Below, one piece after another: positions 49,550 to 64,000 of a DNA stretch of 64,000 nucleotides. Source of the DNA: Rotaria macrura. Its lineage: Eukaryota; Rotifera; Eurotatoria; Philodinida; Philodinidae. A program made the position numbers and the translations under genes. The notes beneath the pieces were generated by a model, which saw nothing but the letters and a program-made list of their open reading frames with translations, was not told where the DNA came from and searched no databases. The stretch is taken from the NCBI GenBank assembly GCA_900239685.1, contig OENT01000762.1:1721-65720 (forward strand), given 5' to 3'. Each line of letters begins with the position of its first letter. Within the stretch, counting starts at the first letter, position 1.

Positions 49550-52500
49550 GATATGTTCGATTCAAGAAAATTTCAAATCACATTGAATTTGAGATGACTG
49601 CAATTCATAGATCTTAATCTATCTGACAAATGCCACTGTTTAAAGAACAGAATTCAATTATCACGGTCGAAACGATCTAACATAACATATTGTCCATAAC
49701 GATTTATCTTTCAGTAAAAAATTGAATTTCAACTAATTTTCCAATGATCAACTCAGTTTCATTTTGTCTGTTTTCTCATTTGGAGATGTAAGAATTTTCT
49801 TGAATTGCCATGATCGAAAGAATATTTTCCTCGAGTTCAAAACTTGCTAAGTAACAGTGCATTCTTTATTAAAGAGTCTGTGTCATTGATTCACAAACTA
49901 ATATTGAATGGATTCTTTTCGTAACTTTCACCATGCAACAAAGTCCATTAGCACCGTTAAACCTTGTATTCGATTGACAACAAGGAGACCTTGTAATTTT
50001 TCTTTGAATAACAGCAACGATTATTATTGCAAAAAAGAAAAGCTTTCAATTGTTCTGTGCTTTTAAAAAGTTAAAGTTAAACTAAGAATCAACATCTACT
50101 TGTTTCCAACAAATCATTCAGAGCTCGAACATACGTTTTCAAACTAAAAACTAATGACTCATGTTATTGAGTAAATTAGATCGAGTGTCATGCTCGAATT
50201 GCATGACTTCATGAATTTATTCATGTGTCTTGGAAAAGTTTTCTAGGAATCATGTTAGAAATAATGCACAAAAGTCAAGATTCATATATATCTTCTTGAA
50301 GTGGCAATGAAATAGACAGAGATCTCAATCATTCTGAAATAAAATAAAAACATTTCGTCGAAAAGTCTCTGTCAAATATCATAGTCCATTGAAGTGCAGT
50401 AGCTATGATCTGCCACTATTTATTATATTTTTAACGTCAGACATTGCTCTAATCGCTCTTAATGACTTGCATGATATCAACACTGAGATTAGTCCAGATT
50501 CTGACTTTTAACTATTGTAATGAGTCAATATTTACTTACAATCATTGGAAATGTGATTCTTTCTTTCATAGCTACTCAATATTTATGAAACTTATTCATA
50601 TTTTTTCCTTGTAGGTCGAATGAATAATAAAAGTCCACAATTAGTCACAGAAAAAATAGGGCATAGTTTTCTGAGAATAATTCTTTACAATAACTTGTTC
50701 GTATGTATGCATTGAACTCATCTGAATCGAAACCTATCGATACAATATTTTTGTTTTCAGTTTTTTGCTAATGATATACGTAGAAAATTATACCGAATCT
50801 CACCTATATTCATACTTCTGGCGTACTGTTCGCAGTTAATCGAAACAGGTATAATTTTTAAGTGCATTACACTTTGAAATACTGATTGAAGATACGTAAT
50901 GATGAATGGAAGAAAAAGAACTGATTGTTTTCTAGGATTCTATTCGCTTCTGTTTCAACAAGCTACAGTCATATAGCTGCATTTATGAAATTACTTGATT
51001 TTGCATAAAAGCCGCGCGAAGATTTTCATAGATTTGTGTACGTTTGACTCTGTCGAACCTCCCAATAGTAGCGAATCTTAAGACAGCAACTCTGCTTGAA
51101 CTAAACTAATGGTTCATAATTTACGTATAAATAATAGAAACTATCTGTCAGTACGCTACTTAGTGATTAATATTCTCGTCGCTTCCTCGTCGATTGGCTC
51201 ATTCAAAGACAGGGATATCAATGTAACAGTTCGAGTAATCTAACAAAATTTTAAAGATATGACAAATTATATCCTATGTTGTACATTTGGGAGGTCCTAC
51301 AAGCAAGTTATGTTCGAGGAATATCGTTATCTAAACCGTCGCGTTATATACATATAAACATATTATGATAATTGCTTTGTTGAAGTTTTTAATTTCATGT
51401 AAATAAGTCTTGTAGTGACCATAATTTTGATACGATTTATAATCGATTTGGAAATTCATCCGAAATAAGTCAATCAAATGATTCTCCTTTATATTATATC
51501 ATAAGTCTATTCAAATAATTTTCATTGTGATACTTGATTTTGTGTAGGTTAGATAAATTCGAATGGAATCAACTTTACCTCGGTGAGTGTTATAGCTCGC
51601 TGTAAAACTACTACATAGACGCTAATGAATTCGATCGACATAACGACACGCTCGCCTAGATCAAAGAAAAGTTTCCCTGTGACCCTGACCGGAAAAGGTC
51701 GATCACGTCGGTTTGACCTTAGTCACAGAATCTTTCTCGATGTACAATAGATTTTCAATCGTGATAATGTTTATTCTGTGAGTAATAGAACAATCCTGAA
51801 AAGCTTCCATTAATGATCCCTATACATTTTATCGAATTAATTAGTAAGAGACTACCGTCACTTTAAAAGTCAACTTCGAATTTTATACATGAAGAAGAAA
51901 AGTATTATGAAAAAAAGTTCTAACTATTAATTGTATTTTCTATTGTATGCTATTTTATATTTTTAATGTTTCCTAGTATTAAACCAAAACTTGATTAGCG
52001 AGAAACCATAGTAGAAAAGTTAAGAAGGGAAAGTAGACTTGTGTGCTTCTGAAGTACAGAAGTCTGTTTTTTTTCTTCTTGTGTAAAACTCTAAAAATGA
52101 AGAGTTTGATATTCTCTGAAATCTTAAATCGATTATTCACATCACAATCACGATCGACTTTTAGATGAGTCATCAAAAGAATATCATCTTTGAAAAGAAA
52201 AAACAAGTGTTGACAATCAATATTCTTGTTTGTTTTTCTAAACAAGTTCGTTGTGTATTGGATCATCGCATAGAATGTATCGTATATTGAAAGATATTGT
52301 TCGTATATTTCAGAAGATACAATTGGCATTGATCTTGTGATCACGAGAGACAGTGCCGACGATTTATATGAATGCAATAGATAATGACAAACTAATGATA
52401 TTTTCTTCTATAGTATCTTGAGACGTTAGATATGAGCGAGCAGTTCGTTTTGGAGTGGAAACAAATTTCGTTTAAAGAATTATAATCAACATAAAGATCA

Positions 52501-52571
52501 ATACATCATTCATGTCTATGAATCAACTCAACTTGTTGATATGCTTCTTATATGTCAGTGTTATCAAGGAT
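49550..52571. other. Intergenic between the EGF-like gene and SUCLG2
   Basis: AT-rich spacer between two genes that converge on it. Apart from the structured segment at 51677-51728 I see no gene. A 132-codon minus-strand frame (51979-52377) has no domain character. Confidence 0.5.
51677..51728. repeat. Nested hairpin, locally GC-rich
   Basis: CTGTGAC (51677-51683) pairs with GTCACAG (51722-51728). Inside are complementary GACC/GGTC and AGGTC/GACCT pairs that could form one or two inner stems. The block is clearly richer in G+C than its surroundings. A small structured RNA or a foldback remnant are both possible. Confidence 0.4.
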
Positions 52572-52577
52572 TTTATT
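52572..52577 (-). promoter_or_regulatory. Possible SUCLG2 polyadenylation signal
   Basis: AATAAA on the minus strand about 90 bp past the stop codon. Confidence 0.45.
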
Positions 52578-52664
52578 GTTTTTCTTTTAATATAGATAAA
52601 GGACAAGAAACAAAAGATACAATATTCTACGAAATAAAAGAAGCCAAGTCACTGTCTATAATGT

Positions 52665-56606
<3,942 letters not shown>

Positions 56607-56902
56607 TGTTTTTCCTTCTCAGTTTCTACTCCAAAAAAAAGCAAAAAAATAACGATCGATTTTCAACGAGAAACAACATGATACTGATTGGCCGACTTGT
56701 TATAAACGAAAGTGAAAATTATTTACCTAGGAAAAGCGTGATTTTCTATTAATTAAAATGCTAAATATTTAGAGAAAATACGAAGCCTTTTATGATAGAA
56801 TAAATTTTGTCGTGAAGCGACATCTATACGCATGTAGCTAAGTAACGACAAGGATGAATATACGTTATGTACATCAGATAAGAGTCAAAGTGTGTAAGAA
56901 TT
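56607..56902. promoter_or_regulatory. Divergent promoter region, SUCLG2 / FAM221A
   Basis: 296 bp between the two divergent start codons. AT-rich, with no clear TATA box at the usual distance on either side. Co-regulation is only suggested by the spacing. Confidence 0.4.
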
Positions 56903-59675
56903 ATGGCAGGAAGAGGTCGTGGTGGACGTGCACCAGGTGAATATATTAGTTTACCTTCAAATGCAGCAGCACATGTCGATGCCTATTTTGAATATCGAGC
57001 GTATGTACTTAATACTCATGCATATATAGACATGGACATTATTTAATTTTCAACTTTCTTCTTTAAAAACTACATAGTATTGTTGGTGAGGACGATGGTG
57101 GAAAATTATTTACACCCGAAGAATATGAAGACTATAAGAAACGAGTTTTACCCATGGTACGATCTCCTTTAAATATTGAATAAGTTATCGTATTACATGA
57201 AACAACAGCAAGATTCGAGTTTTAAAAATATTTATTTAGAGTGAAAACCGTCTTTTTCTTGTTCTATTGATCGCAAACCGTATGATTTTAGCATAGCTTT
57301 GTATTTCACAATAACGTCTAAAAATCAGATCGTATTGCAGGAGAAGTCTAGATCTACGAGCTTTTGAATGAACGAGTGTATGATTCATAGCTATTATATT
57401 GTTGATCATCTATACATTGTTGACTTTCAACGGTAGCGATGATTACTTGAATTTATTCTTTGTCTATGGTTGTCAAATGTACAACCATTATTCAGCTATG
57501 ATGTGTATAGCCTATGAATGGCAACGTTCGATTTTGCCAGTTTCTATACTAAACTAGCTTATAAATTGATAATTCAGCATTATTATCTTCGAGGAAATCA
57601 TAGTAGATGAAATTTTGGCTTTAAGAGGACATCATTAACTCTAAATGTAGTCTATGAAGAATAGTAGAGTAATTAATAATATGTGCAGTGATACTTATAG
57701 GAAGCTGTGATTGTTTTCACGGCTTTTAAAACGTTGAAACATTGTTTTTATTAGATCGACACAGAATATTTGGAATAGATAATACCTGTGAAAAATGAAA
57801 ATTATAACAGGGCTTTCGTACAAAAAAATCAAAATTAGAATCCATCACAATCTTCAAAATCAACGATAAGTTTGATCGAAATCAAATCATTGTTTATTGA
57901 GAAGATACTCTTCTATCATGGTTTTGATTTTGTGGCACATAAATCTGGTCCCCATCTACGTTTTTCATCCGATAAGTTTGTCAATCGAAATCTCTTGAAC
58001 TCAATAGAAATTCAGGAAAATGTCAATGAAAAGACATTCTCTCTTCTCGAGATATATTAAGTATATGATAGAAGAAAATTTTTTGCTCGTTAGAGTAGAA
58101 CATTGTCATTTCCTTCTACATAGAATATCGTGCGAAAAATTGCTTGCTTTTAGCTATTCCCTAAAAGATTCTCGTGACTTTAAATACTATCAATGGGCAG
58201 AGTTTCTGTTCGAAATAAGCTTCTGCATTTTTTAAGTACTAGCTTCCGACCATGAATTCAACATTTTAGCACTTGAAAATGAAGTCTTGTTATTTCAACA
58301 ATTCTTCAGCTATACATAGTATCTTGTCTAAGCAGCAAGTTAATAGTGATAGAGTCTCCGTCGTAATTAACGTTCGTATCACTATGCATGATAGTGTAGA
58401 ACAATTCGAATACTGAAGTTTATTTGTCAATTTCTTGTCAGAGAAGTTGAGAGCTAAATTCTTTCGTTCTCAAAGAAGATTATCGCAAAGAAACTACTAA
58501 TAAAATAAGTATCATTCGTATGAGGACGCTAAGTTGAGTATTATCATGAATTAATGATTTGAATATTATGAGCGACTTATTTATAAGATTTATTATAAAT
58601 TGATTATTTGAAGCGTTTACACAATCGAGTATTTGTATCATGGGTAAATCCTCAAGGGATGGATTGTATTCTTATCGGACCACAACACAAATGTCTTTGT
58701 CGACACAAGTAAATTTCAGATGAAACTAATTGAAAATCTTATATTTTTCTCCAATTAAGATTTACAGAACATAAAACTGACTTTGCTGATATTCCATCTG
58801 AACGGCCTATACTTATATCATGCCGTCAACCTGGTTGTCGTTGTGTTTCATTTGAATATGTTACTAATGCATCGGGTACCAGTGATCCTAATTGTCGCTG
58901 TAAACATTCACTTGATAATCACGCAACACGGTCACCATATAAATGTCAAAAAAGTATGACGTTTTGTTCATATCTATCAAAAAACGAACGGTAATCAATT
59001 TCTACATAGATTGTAATTGTAGTGGATTTTCTGCTCCATTTACATGTACATGTGGTGAACCAGCTTATAAACATATTACACTAGTTGAAACAAAAGAGGA
59101 AAGAGAAAGACGTGGCCATCCAACTGGTTATGCAACACCATACAAAGCCATGGGTGGTTTAACAGGATTTAGTTCATTAGCTGAAGGATATTTAAGACTT
59201 GATCCTAGTGGGCGAGGTAAGAATGAAGGACAGAAACAACATTTCTTTTTACTAATTCAAAGAAGTATTCCATGAATAGGTCGGCCTGATGATGATTTTC
59301 TTAATCAACCAATAACTGCCATGGATCATCCTATTCTTCGCGCTCATGCATCTCTTGAGCCGAATAGTAAATACGATATTTTTTCGAGAAGTTTTCTCTT
59401 ACTTAATTTGTCTTCTTTTTTAAACAGGTGCTGAAGCACAATCGCAATTACGCCGTCCTGGTGAATCAGAATTAGACTATTATGAACGTCGTTATCAAGA
59501 ACGAGTAAATAATCAACTTTGCCATCTTGTTTTTTCTTTTAATTCTGTGTTATAGCAACGTCTGTCACGAGGTATTCGTCAAGCACCTAATCCATATGAT
59601 GCAGATGCTAAGCTGACTACTGGTATTCGATATGACAAGTCACCACCACGGCGTATTACGGGTGGTAAAAAATAA
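56903..59675 (+). CDS. FAM221A: FAM221A-like cysteine-rich protein
   Basis: Eight exons (56903-57000, 57078-57156, 58614-58708, 58760-58953, 59010-59216, 59280-59366, 59428-59504, 59556-59675) join in phase to 318 aa, near the size of vertebrate FAM221A. Family hallmarks in order are IVGEDDGGKLFTPEEYEDYK, a WVNPQGMDC segment, CLCRHKFTEHKTDF, several CxC pairs and a CRCKH motif, CNCSGFSAPFTCTCGEP, AMGGLTGFSSLAEGY and, near the end, YYERRYQER. The Cys/His pattern suggests metal binding, but the biochemical role of FAM221 proteins is not established. There is no signal peptide or membrane segment, so it is probably intracellular. The N-terminus is Gly/Arg-rich (AGRGRGGRAPG), unlike the vertebrate start as I recall it. 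The 1457-bp second intron is long compared with the other introns (51-77 bp) in this gene. Confidence 0.9.
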
Positions 59676-59744
59676 AACATGTCGGTTTTTAGTGGGTTTG
59701 GGTGCTTTTTTCTAGTGTTGTGGGTTTTATAAATATACAATAAA
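59671..59744 (+). promoter_or_regulatory. FAM221A polyadenylation signals
   Basis: AATAAA at 59671-59676 overlaps the TAA stop codon. A second copy at 59739-59744, 64 bp past the stop, is the likelier functional signal. Confidence 0.5.
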
Positions 59745-60075
59745 TAAGCCGGTGATTCGAGGCATTAGTCGTACATTGAATTCATATTCAAGTAGAAAAA
59801 GTCAAGTTGAATTGGAAATTCACTCAAGTATCATCCAACTGTAGTGGTAAAGCAGCGCACATTTTATTGTTAGATTGATATTTTCCTTGAGTATGAATGG
59901 TCACCAGAAAGCGAAGTTTAGCATTTCAATTACCAACAAACAAGATTTGATGCAAGATATTAAAAAAAGCAAAAAATATGTATATGTTAGTTTCTTTTAT
60001 TGTATGTTCTATTTTAAGAAGTTAGACTCTGAATTAGATTATGCTCATCCTAACTTTCATTGATAGTACCTAGAG

Positions 60076-61011
60076 TTAACCCTTCGTTGTCATTCTCATT
60101 TTTGGACTTCGTTACTGCTGTGGGGTCCATTTGGACGCACCTATAGAAAATGACAAAAAATGATACTACTGTTTTATGCAAGCTATTCATTTATTTATGT
60201 ACTATACACTTCTAAATACCTTCCTTATAAAGCCAGACATGTCAGTTTCCAGGGCAGCAATATAAGAGTATACAATATTGGAAAAATGTTGACTAGAACT
60301 GAATTCATAATAGGGTTAAAGTATTATTGAATAGATAATAGATTCCATCACTTCAGTATAGAACAGTCGAAATACGCTCATATATTAACATATACATTTG
60401 TCTCTAGAAAGGAATAGGAAATGTTTTCTTTATCGTTATCTTCATCTTCTTTTCTTCATGATTATAAAAGAACTATAAAATTGCACTTTCTCTGTTGCAA
60501 TGATGGAATTGTACTTGCTTCAGTTTGTTTACAATCATTTCATAAATACAAATATTTTCTACTTCTTTTCTTGATATTTTTGGCAAAAAGAATTCAAAAT
60601 CAAATGTGTTAAATACAAAGTCAATTGAAGTCTGGTGTTGATAACAAGCATGTTACAAATTTAACACTGTAAACAGAAAAGGTGAATCCTTATGATTGGT
60701 AATGAACGTACAAACGAATTAAGGCTAATTTATGTAGGAAAACAGTCGGGTAAGGGGCAATACATAGGTGCTTCAGAAAGTCCGAAATTGTTGTCGATAG
60801 CTTCATTGTTGTTGTGGGACTCTGTTGGGCCCACTCCTGCGTTTCCTCCCACTTAGAACTATTTACAATATCTAGTAAGGATATTAAACAATAACAAGAG
60901 ACTAGAGATGAGATAAAAGAAATGATCGGATACAACAAATGTCAACGTAGTATTACTGGAAAAACTGTAAGCTGAATCCATTCGGACCCCACAACAGTAA
61001 CGAAGGGTTAA
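60076..61011. mobile_element. piggyBac-like non-autonomous element flanked by TTAA
   Basis: Both ends read TTAA next to CCC: TTAA-CCCTTCGTT at 60076 and AACGAAGGG-TTAA ending at 61011. The inverted repeat continues as ACTG(C/T)TGTGGGGTCC, but at the left it is broken by a 25-bp insertion that ends in a second CTTCGTT. CCC ends and a TTAA target duplication are diagnostic of piggyBac-type transposition. The roughly 928-bp interior has no DDD transposase; open frames of 63 and 82 codons are unrecognised. An internal GTGGGACTC...CCTCCCAC segment near 60815 is a further partial inverted repeat. Confidence 0.75.
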
Positions 61012-62343
61012 AGCAGCGATCACATAAATAAGTTTTTTTCTGCATACACTTCAAGTGATTTGATCGCATTCATTTATTCACATTCTTGCGGTCAGACTAA
61101 TATTTGTATAGTGCTCGTTGTGTGACCGATAGCAATTGTAAAGCATTACTTTTTCTGTTTCGATCGTAACACAAGTCATTCCATCGCCATCTCCTTTCCC
61201 ACTATACTACTTCCGTTAGACTCTCCTTGACTCATATCTTTCTGATTTCGATTACAAGGAATCTTATAATGGCTTTATCAAAATTATTATGATAGGAATA
61301 TATTCTCGTTTTTGTTTTCTTCTCTAATACGTAAGATATGAATATACGCGATAACGAAAAAGAAAATATTTCCCACTGAAGTCGGTATATCTCATTTATC
61401 ACTCTTCTTAAGTTGTCTAGAATTTTAAGCCGTATTTCTTCCAAAGCAACCTTGATGGTTGAGAGTGAAAAATGCCTTCTTCTCGATTTATCTTCTTTCA
61501 CAAAGAAAAAGATGATCTGTTTCATTGCATTCCATATAAAAATACTGTCTTATCATTCAAATTTCTTTCATATTATGAAACCATTTTCTAAAACTAGAAT
61601 AATTTACGTACTCTATTAATGTCGGCAGTTAATTCGCAGAAGCTTTTTTCAATTACATTCAAATATAGATGGTTTTGAAAACCGATATTTTCTGAGAAAA
61701 AAATCTGTATGCTGAAATCACGTAGAATATAATCCTCGTTCATACGTTGTTAATTTTAACATCACCAACTCGAGTTGAATTAAATACTTTTTTGTTGAGC
61801 AGTATCCTCCACTAATAAAAAAACCTTCTCAACTGTATGATATCCTTGATATGCGGTCACTATAAAATGAATCAGAGCTGTTCGACTTTGTTATATAGAA
61901 TTCTATTAGTGGCTTTTTTTAAAAGTACTGATTAACCGAGTACATCTTATTTTCTTGCTATACCCCGTGGAAATCTCTGGAAGATTTACCAACATAGGAA
62001 CAAGACTTTTAGCTATCACTTTAAAATAGTCTTTTCGTGGATGAATCGTTCATGAAACATATTTTACGCAAACATCTAATCATTGCATAGTTAAGCATTG
62101 AAAAAAAGAGTATCTCGATATTTCAACTTTAATCACTTGAACTTCTGGTCTTTTAACGAATCATAAACTGAACCTCTTACATCAAGAGTTCAAATGTTGA
62201 AAAATCACTTACTGAAGATTTAATTGTCATTTTTCGTCAATATTTTAGTCTTGAAGGTTGCCGTTCGTCACATATTTAGCATGAGTGAGTTTTTCGGATA
62301 TGTATTTATAGTTTAAATAGACCATATTATCTGATTTTTATCA
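61012..62343. other. Intergenic, nothing recognised
   Basis: AT-rich sequence with only short open stretches; no domain, repeat or RNA signature seen. Confidence 0.5.
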
Positions 62344-62349
62344 TAGCAG

Positions 62350-62650
62350 AAGAAAACTACTGGAAAAAAATTCACTGCCAGTGTGTCAGCAGAGTTATAC
62401 ACTGAAACATATACTAAGCCTTTTGATCATGCTGATATACTGGATGATATGATTTATTATGATAGATTTGTAAAAGTCTGAAGATCATCAAACCGCATCT
62501 GTATCGCATAAATGTCGACAAGGAAAATATATTACTACATTATGTTAAAGACGTGATAATATTGCATCTATTAATGGTTGAACTATAAAAATCTATCGAA
62601 GCCATTTCTTCCAACATTCATATGCTTTCAAGACACGTGCACAAATATAA
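62350..62650 (+). pseudogene. Possible decayed coding remnant
   Basis: A plus-strand stretch preceded by a CAG acceptor-like site reads open for 43 codons with protein-like composition (SAELYTETYTKPFDHADILD), ends TGA at 62479-62481, then carries on in the +2 frame from 62480 (EDHQTASVSHKCRQGKYITT) with two further in-frame stops up to about 62650. The mixed amino-acid composition differs from the AT-driven frames nearby. I do not recognise the family. One frameshift and stops would make this a relic; chance cannot be excluded. Confidence 0.25.
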
Positions 62651-64000
62651 ATGAAAGTAATTTGGATCATTGAATGTTCAAATGAGTTTTTCAAAAGAAT
62701 TCTCCGTGAAAAGCAAAATTCTTTCACTTTTAAATGACTGATAATTTTTCGTGAAACATAAAGAAGAGGCATTCAATGAAGCTAATAATATTACTTGTAG
62801 CGATTGAATTGATCAATGTTGATTCTGAAGCATCGGCGACAATTTGTGACGCTAGGAGCTCTCTTTCAAAGACCAGTCATGATCAATAGAGTAGGCGGAA
62901 GTAAAAAATGTTAAAACTGAAGTTTTAACGATCGAACTAACACGGGAATTTTATCGAAGTAGACATTTAAAAAGACACAATAAATATAGTGTACTGTTAG
63001 AAGAAGATGCCACTGAAATTTAGACGAATGCGTATTAATAGATTCAACAGAAAGTCTAGTGTATTTACTTGAATTTGCTAACGAGTTACACATTGTTCAT
63101 ATAAAATGTTTTAAATATGTACTATTACTGTTCTTTTAGAAGATAAAATTCACAAGTCTATTTACTTTATTTGGAAGTCAACGTTTGAGAATGCTTCTTT
63201 GAGTTCATGATACTCTTAAAAGCTTCTGATTTCATTCTCACATGAAAACACGTTTGATCCATCTGACGAAAGAAACAATAGGTCAACATCGAGCATTGGT
63301 TGTCTCAGAGAATGACGAATGACGTGAGGGGAAGGGGATGGAACATATCAAGATCAAATATATTTTCGGTCTTTTCTCAATATTCAAAGTTTTAGATATA
63401 GACTGACGTCTACATGGAGCTGAATGTCGGTCGAATTACACCGCAGCGATTTCAAAAAATGATGAGTTGCCATTATAGAAGTTTTAAGAATCCATTAGAT
63501 TTTTGGTGAACATTCGATTATTGAAATTCCTGATTACCCTTGATTCTTTTCAATCTCAAGATTCGCGACTATGACAATGACTGCTTTCAGAATGACTTTT
63601 GATCTTGTATCATGTTTTTTCCGACTCAATGAACATCTCTTTGTGCCATATTTATTTTAAAATACTGAATGTACCTGAATTCGCCTCAATTAACAAGACA
63701 AGTTTATAATCTATGAGTACTTTAATTGACTTTCTCGTTACTGTCAAAGATGTTCAAGTCTATGCGCAGTATATGTGAATGTGAAAAAATAAACGTGAAT
63801 CGTACGCAGAAATCGAAGATGCCTACTGAAAACTACTGTGATATTTTCAGAATGCACACGAGAGCTACAATAGGACGATCGTTCGAGTACCCTAGTAAAT
63901 TCGTCACGAGACGTTGAGCTATGCGGATCAGTGAATTATGTAATTATTGACTATCAAACAAAATGACGATATGTTTGGTTTCTTACACTTAAATGCTCTA
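62651..64000. other. Intergenic to window end, nothing recognised
   Basis: No supported gene. Short open stretches near 63240-63330 and 63726-63917 have no domain or splice partners. Confidence 0.45.

Noticed and set aside
51979..52377. 132-codon minus-strand open frame
   Set aside because: Long but without any recognisable motif; hydrophobic/Lys pattern reflects base composition; no neighbouring exons found.

Overview
The window is a piece of an AT-rich animal (metazoan) nuclear genome. Eight protein-coding genes can be assembled from phase-compatible exons. All introns start with GT and end with AG, most acceptors read TTTAG or TATAG, and most introns are about 48-90 bp, with a minority of 0.4-2.2 kb. 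The gene set (Rho kinase, MNK kinase, GTP-forming succinyl-CoA ligase beta, FAM221A, a class A peptide GPCR, a Kv-like channel, a secreted EGF-repeat protein) is animal. Tiny introns, AT-rich sequence and a divergent ion channel suggest a small protostome, most like a bdelloid rotifer. That taxonomic call is inference from style, not from a marker gene. No rRNA, tRNA, CRISPR, phage or bacterial operon structure was seen.

Layout. 1-9.3 kb is gene-free and holds a cluster of short non-autonomous elements, each built of its own repeated subterminal motif: a 120-bp tandem duplication (263), a GATTTGG-rich inverted region (1340-1680), a 120-bp foldback (2351-2470), a GTAACTGCG-rich element (2665-3638), a GGTACC-rich element (4160-4939) and a hAT-type MITE with a perfect 8-bp target duplication (5467-5693). 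A diverged inverted pair lies at 6.2-7.0 kb. 9.35-11.95 kb (-) is a neuropeptide-type GPCR. 16.16-18.88 kb (-) is an unrecognised basic coiled-coil protein. It is divergent, at 97 bp, from a Kv-like channel gene (18.98-20.79 kb, +) whose selectivity filter reads SLGEG instead of TVGYG. 23.86-37.66 kb (+) is a complete 27-exon Rho-associated kinase (about 1347 aa). 40.65-44.25 kb (+) is a MAP-kinase-interacting kinase with a long acidic, then proline/glutamine-rich tail. 48.80-49.49 kb (+) is a small secreted EGF-like protein with a clear TATA box. 52.67-56.61 kb (-) is succinyl-CoA ligase beta (SUCLG2 type), divergent at 296 bp from FAM221A (56.90-59.68 kb, +). A TTAA-flanked piggyBac-like non-autonomous element (60.08-61.01 kb) follows, then gene-poor sequence with one possible decayed coding remnant near 62.4 kb.

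The genes do not form a pathway; this is ordinary eukaryotic gene order. Full-length models were obtained by joining exons by eye. They are supported by reading phase and by total lengths that match family norms (ROCK 1347 vs about 1354, SUCLG2 428 vs about 432). Family assignments rest on recalled conserved motifs, not on a database search. The most unusual item is the Kv-like channel.
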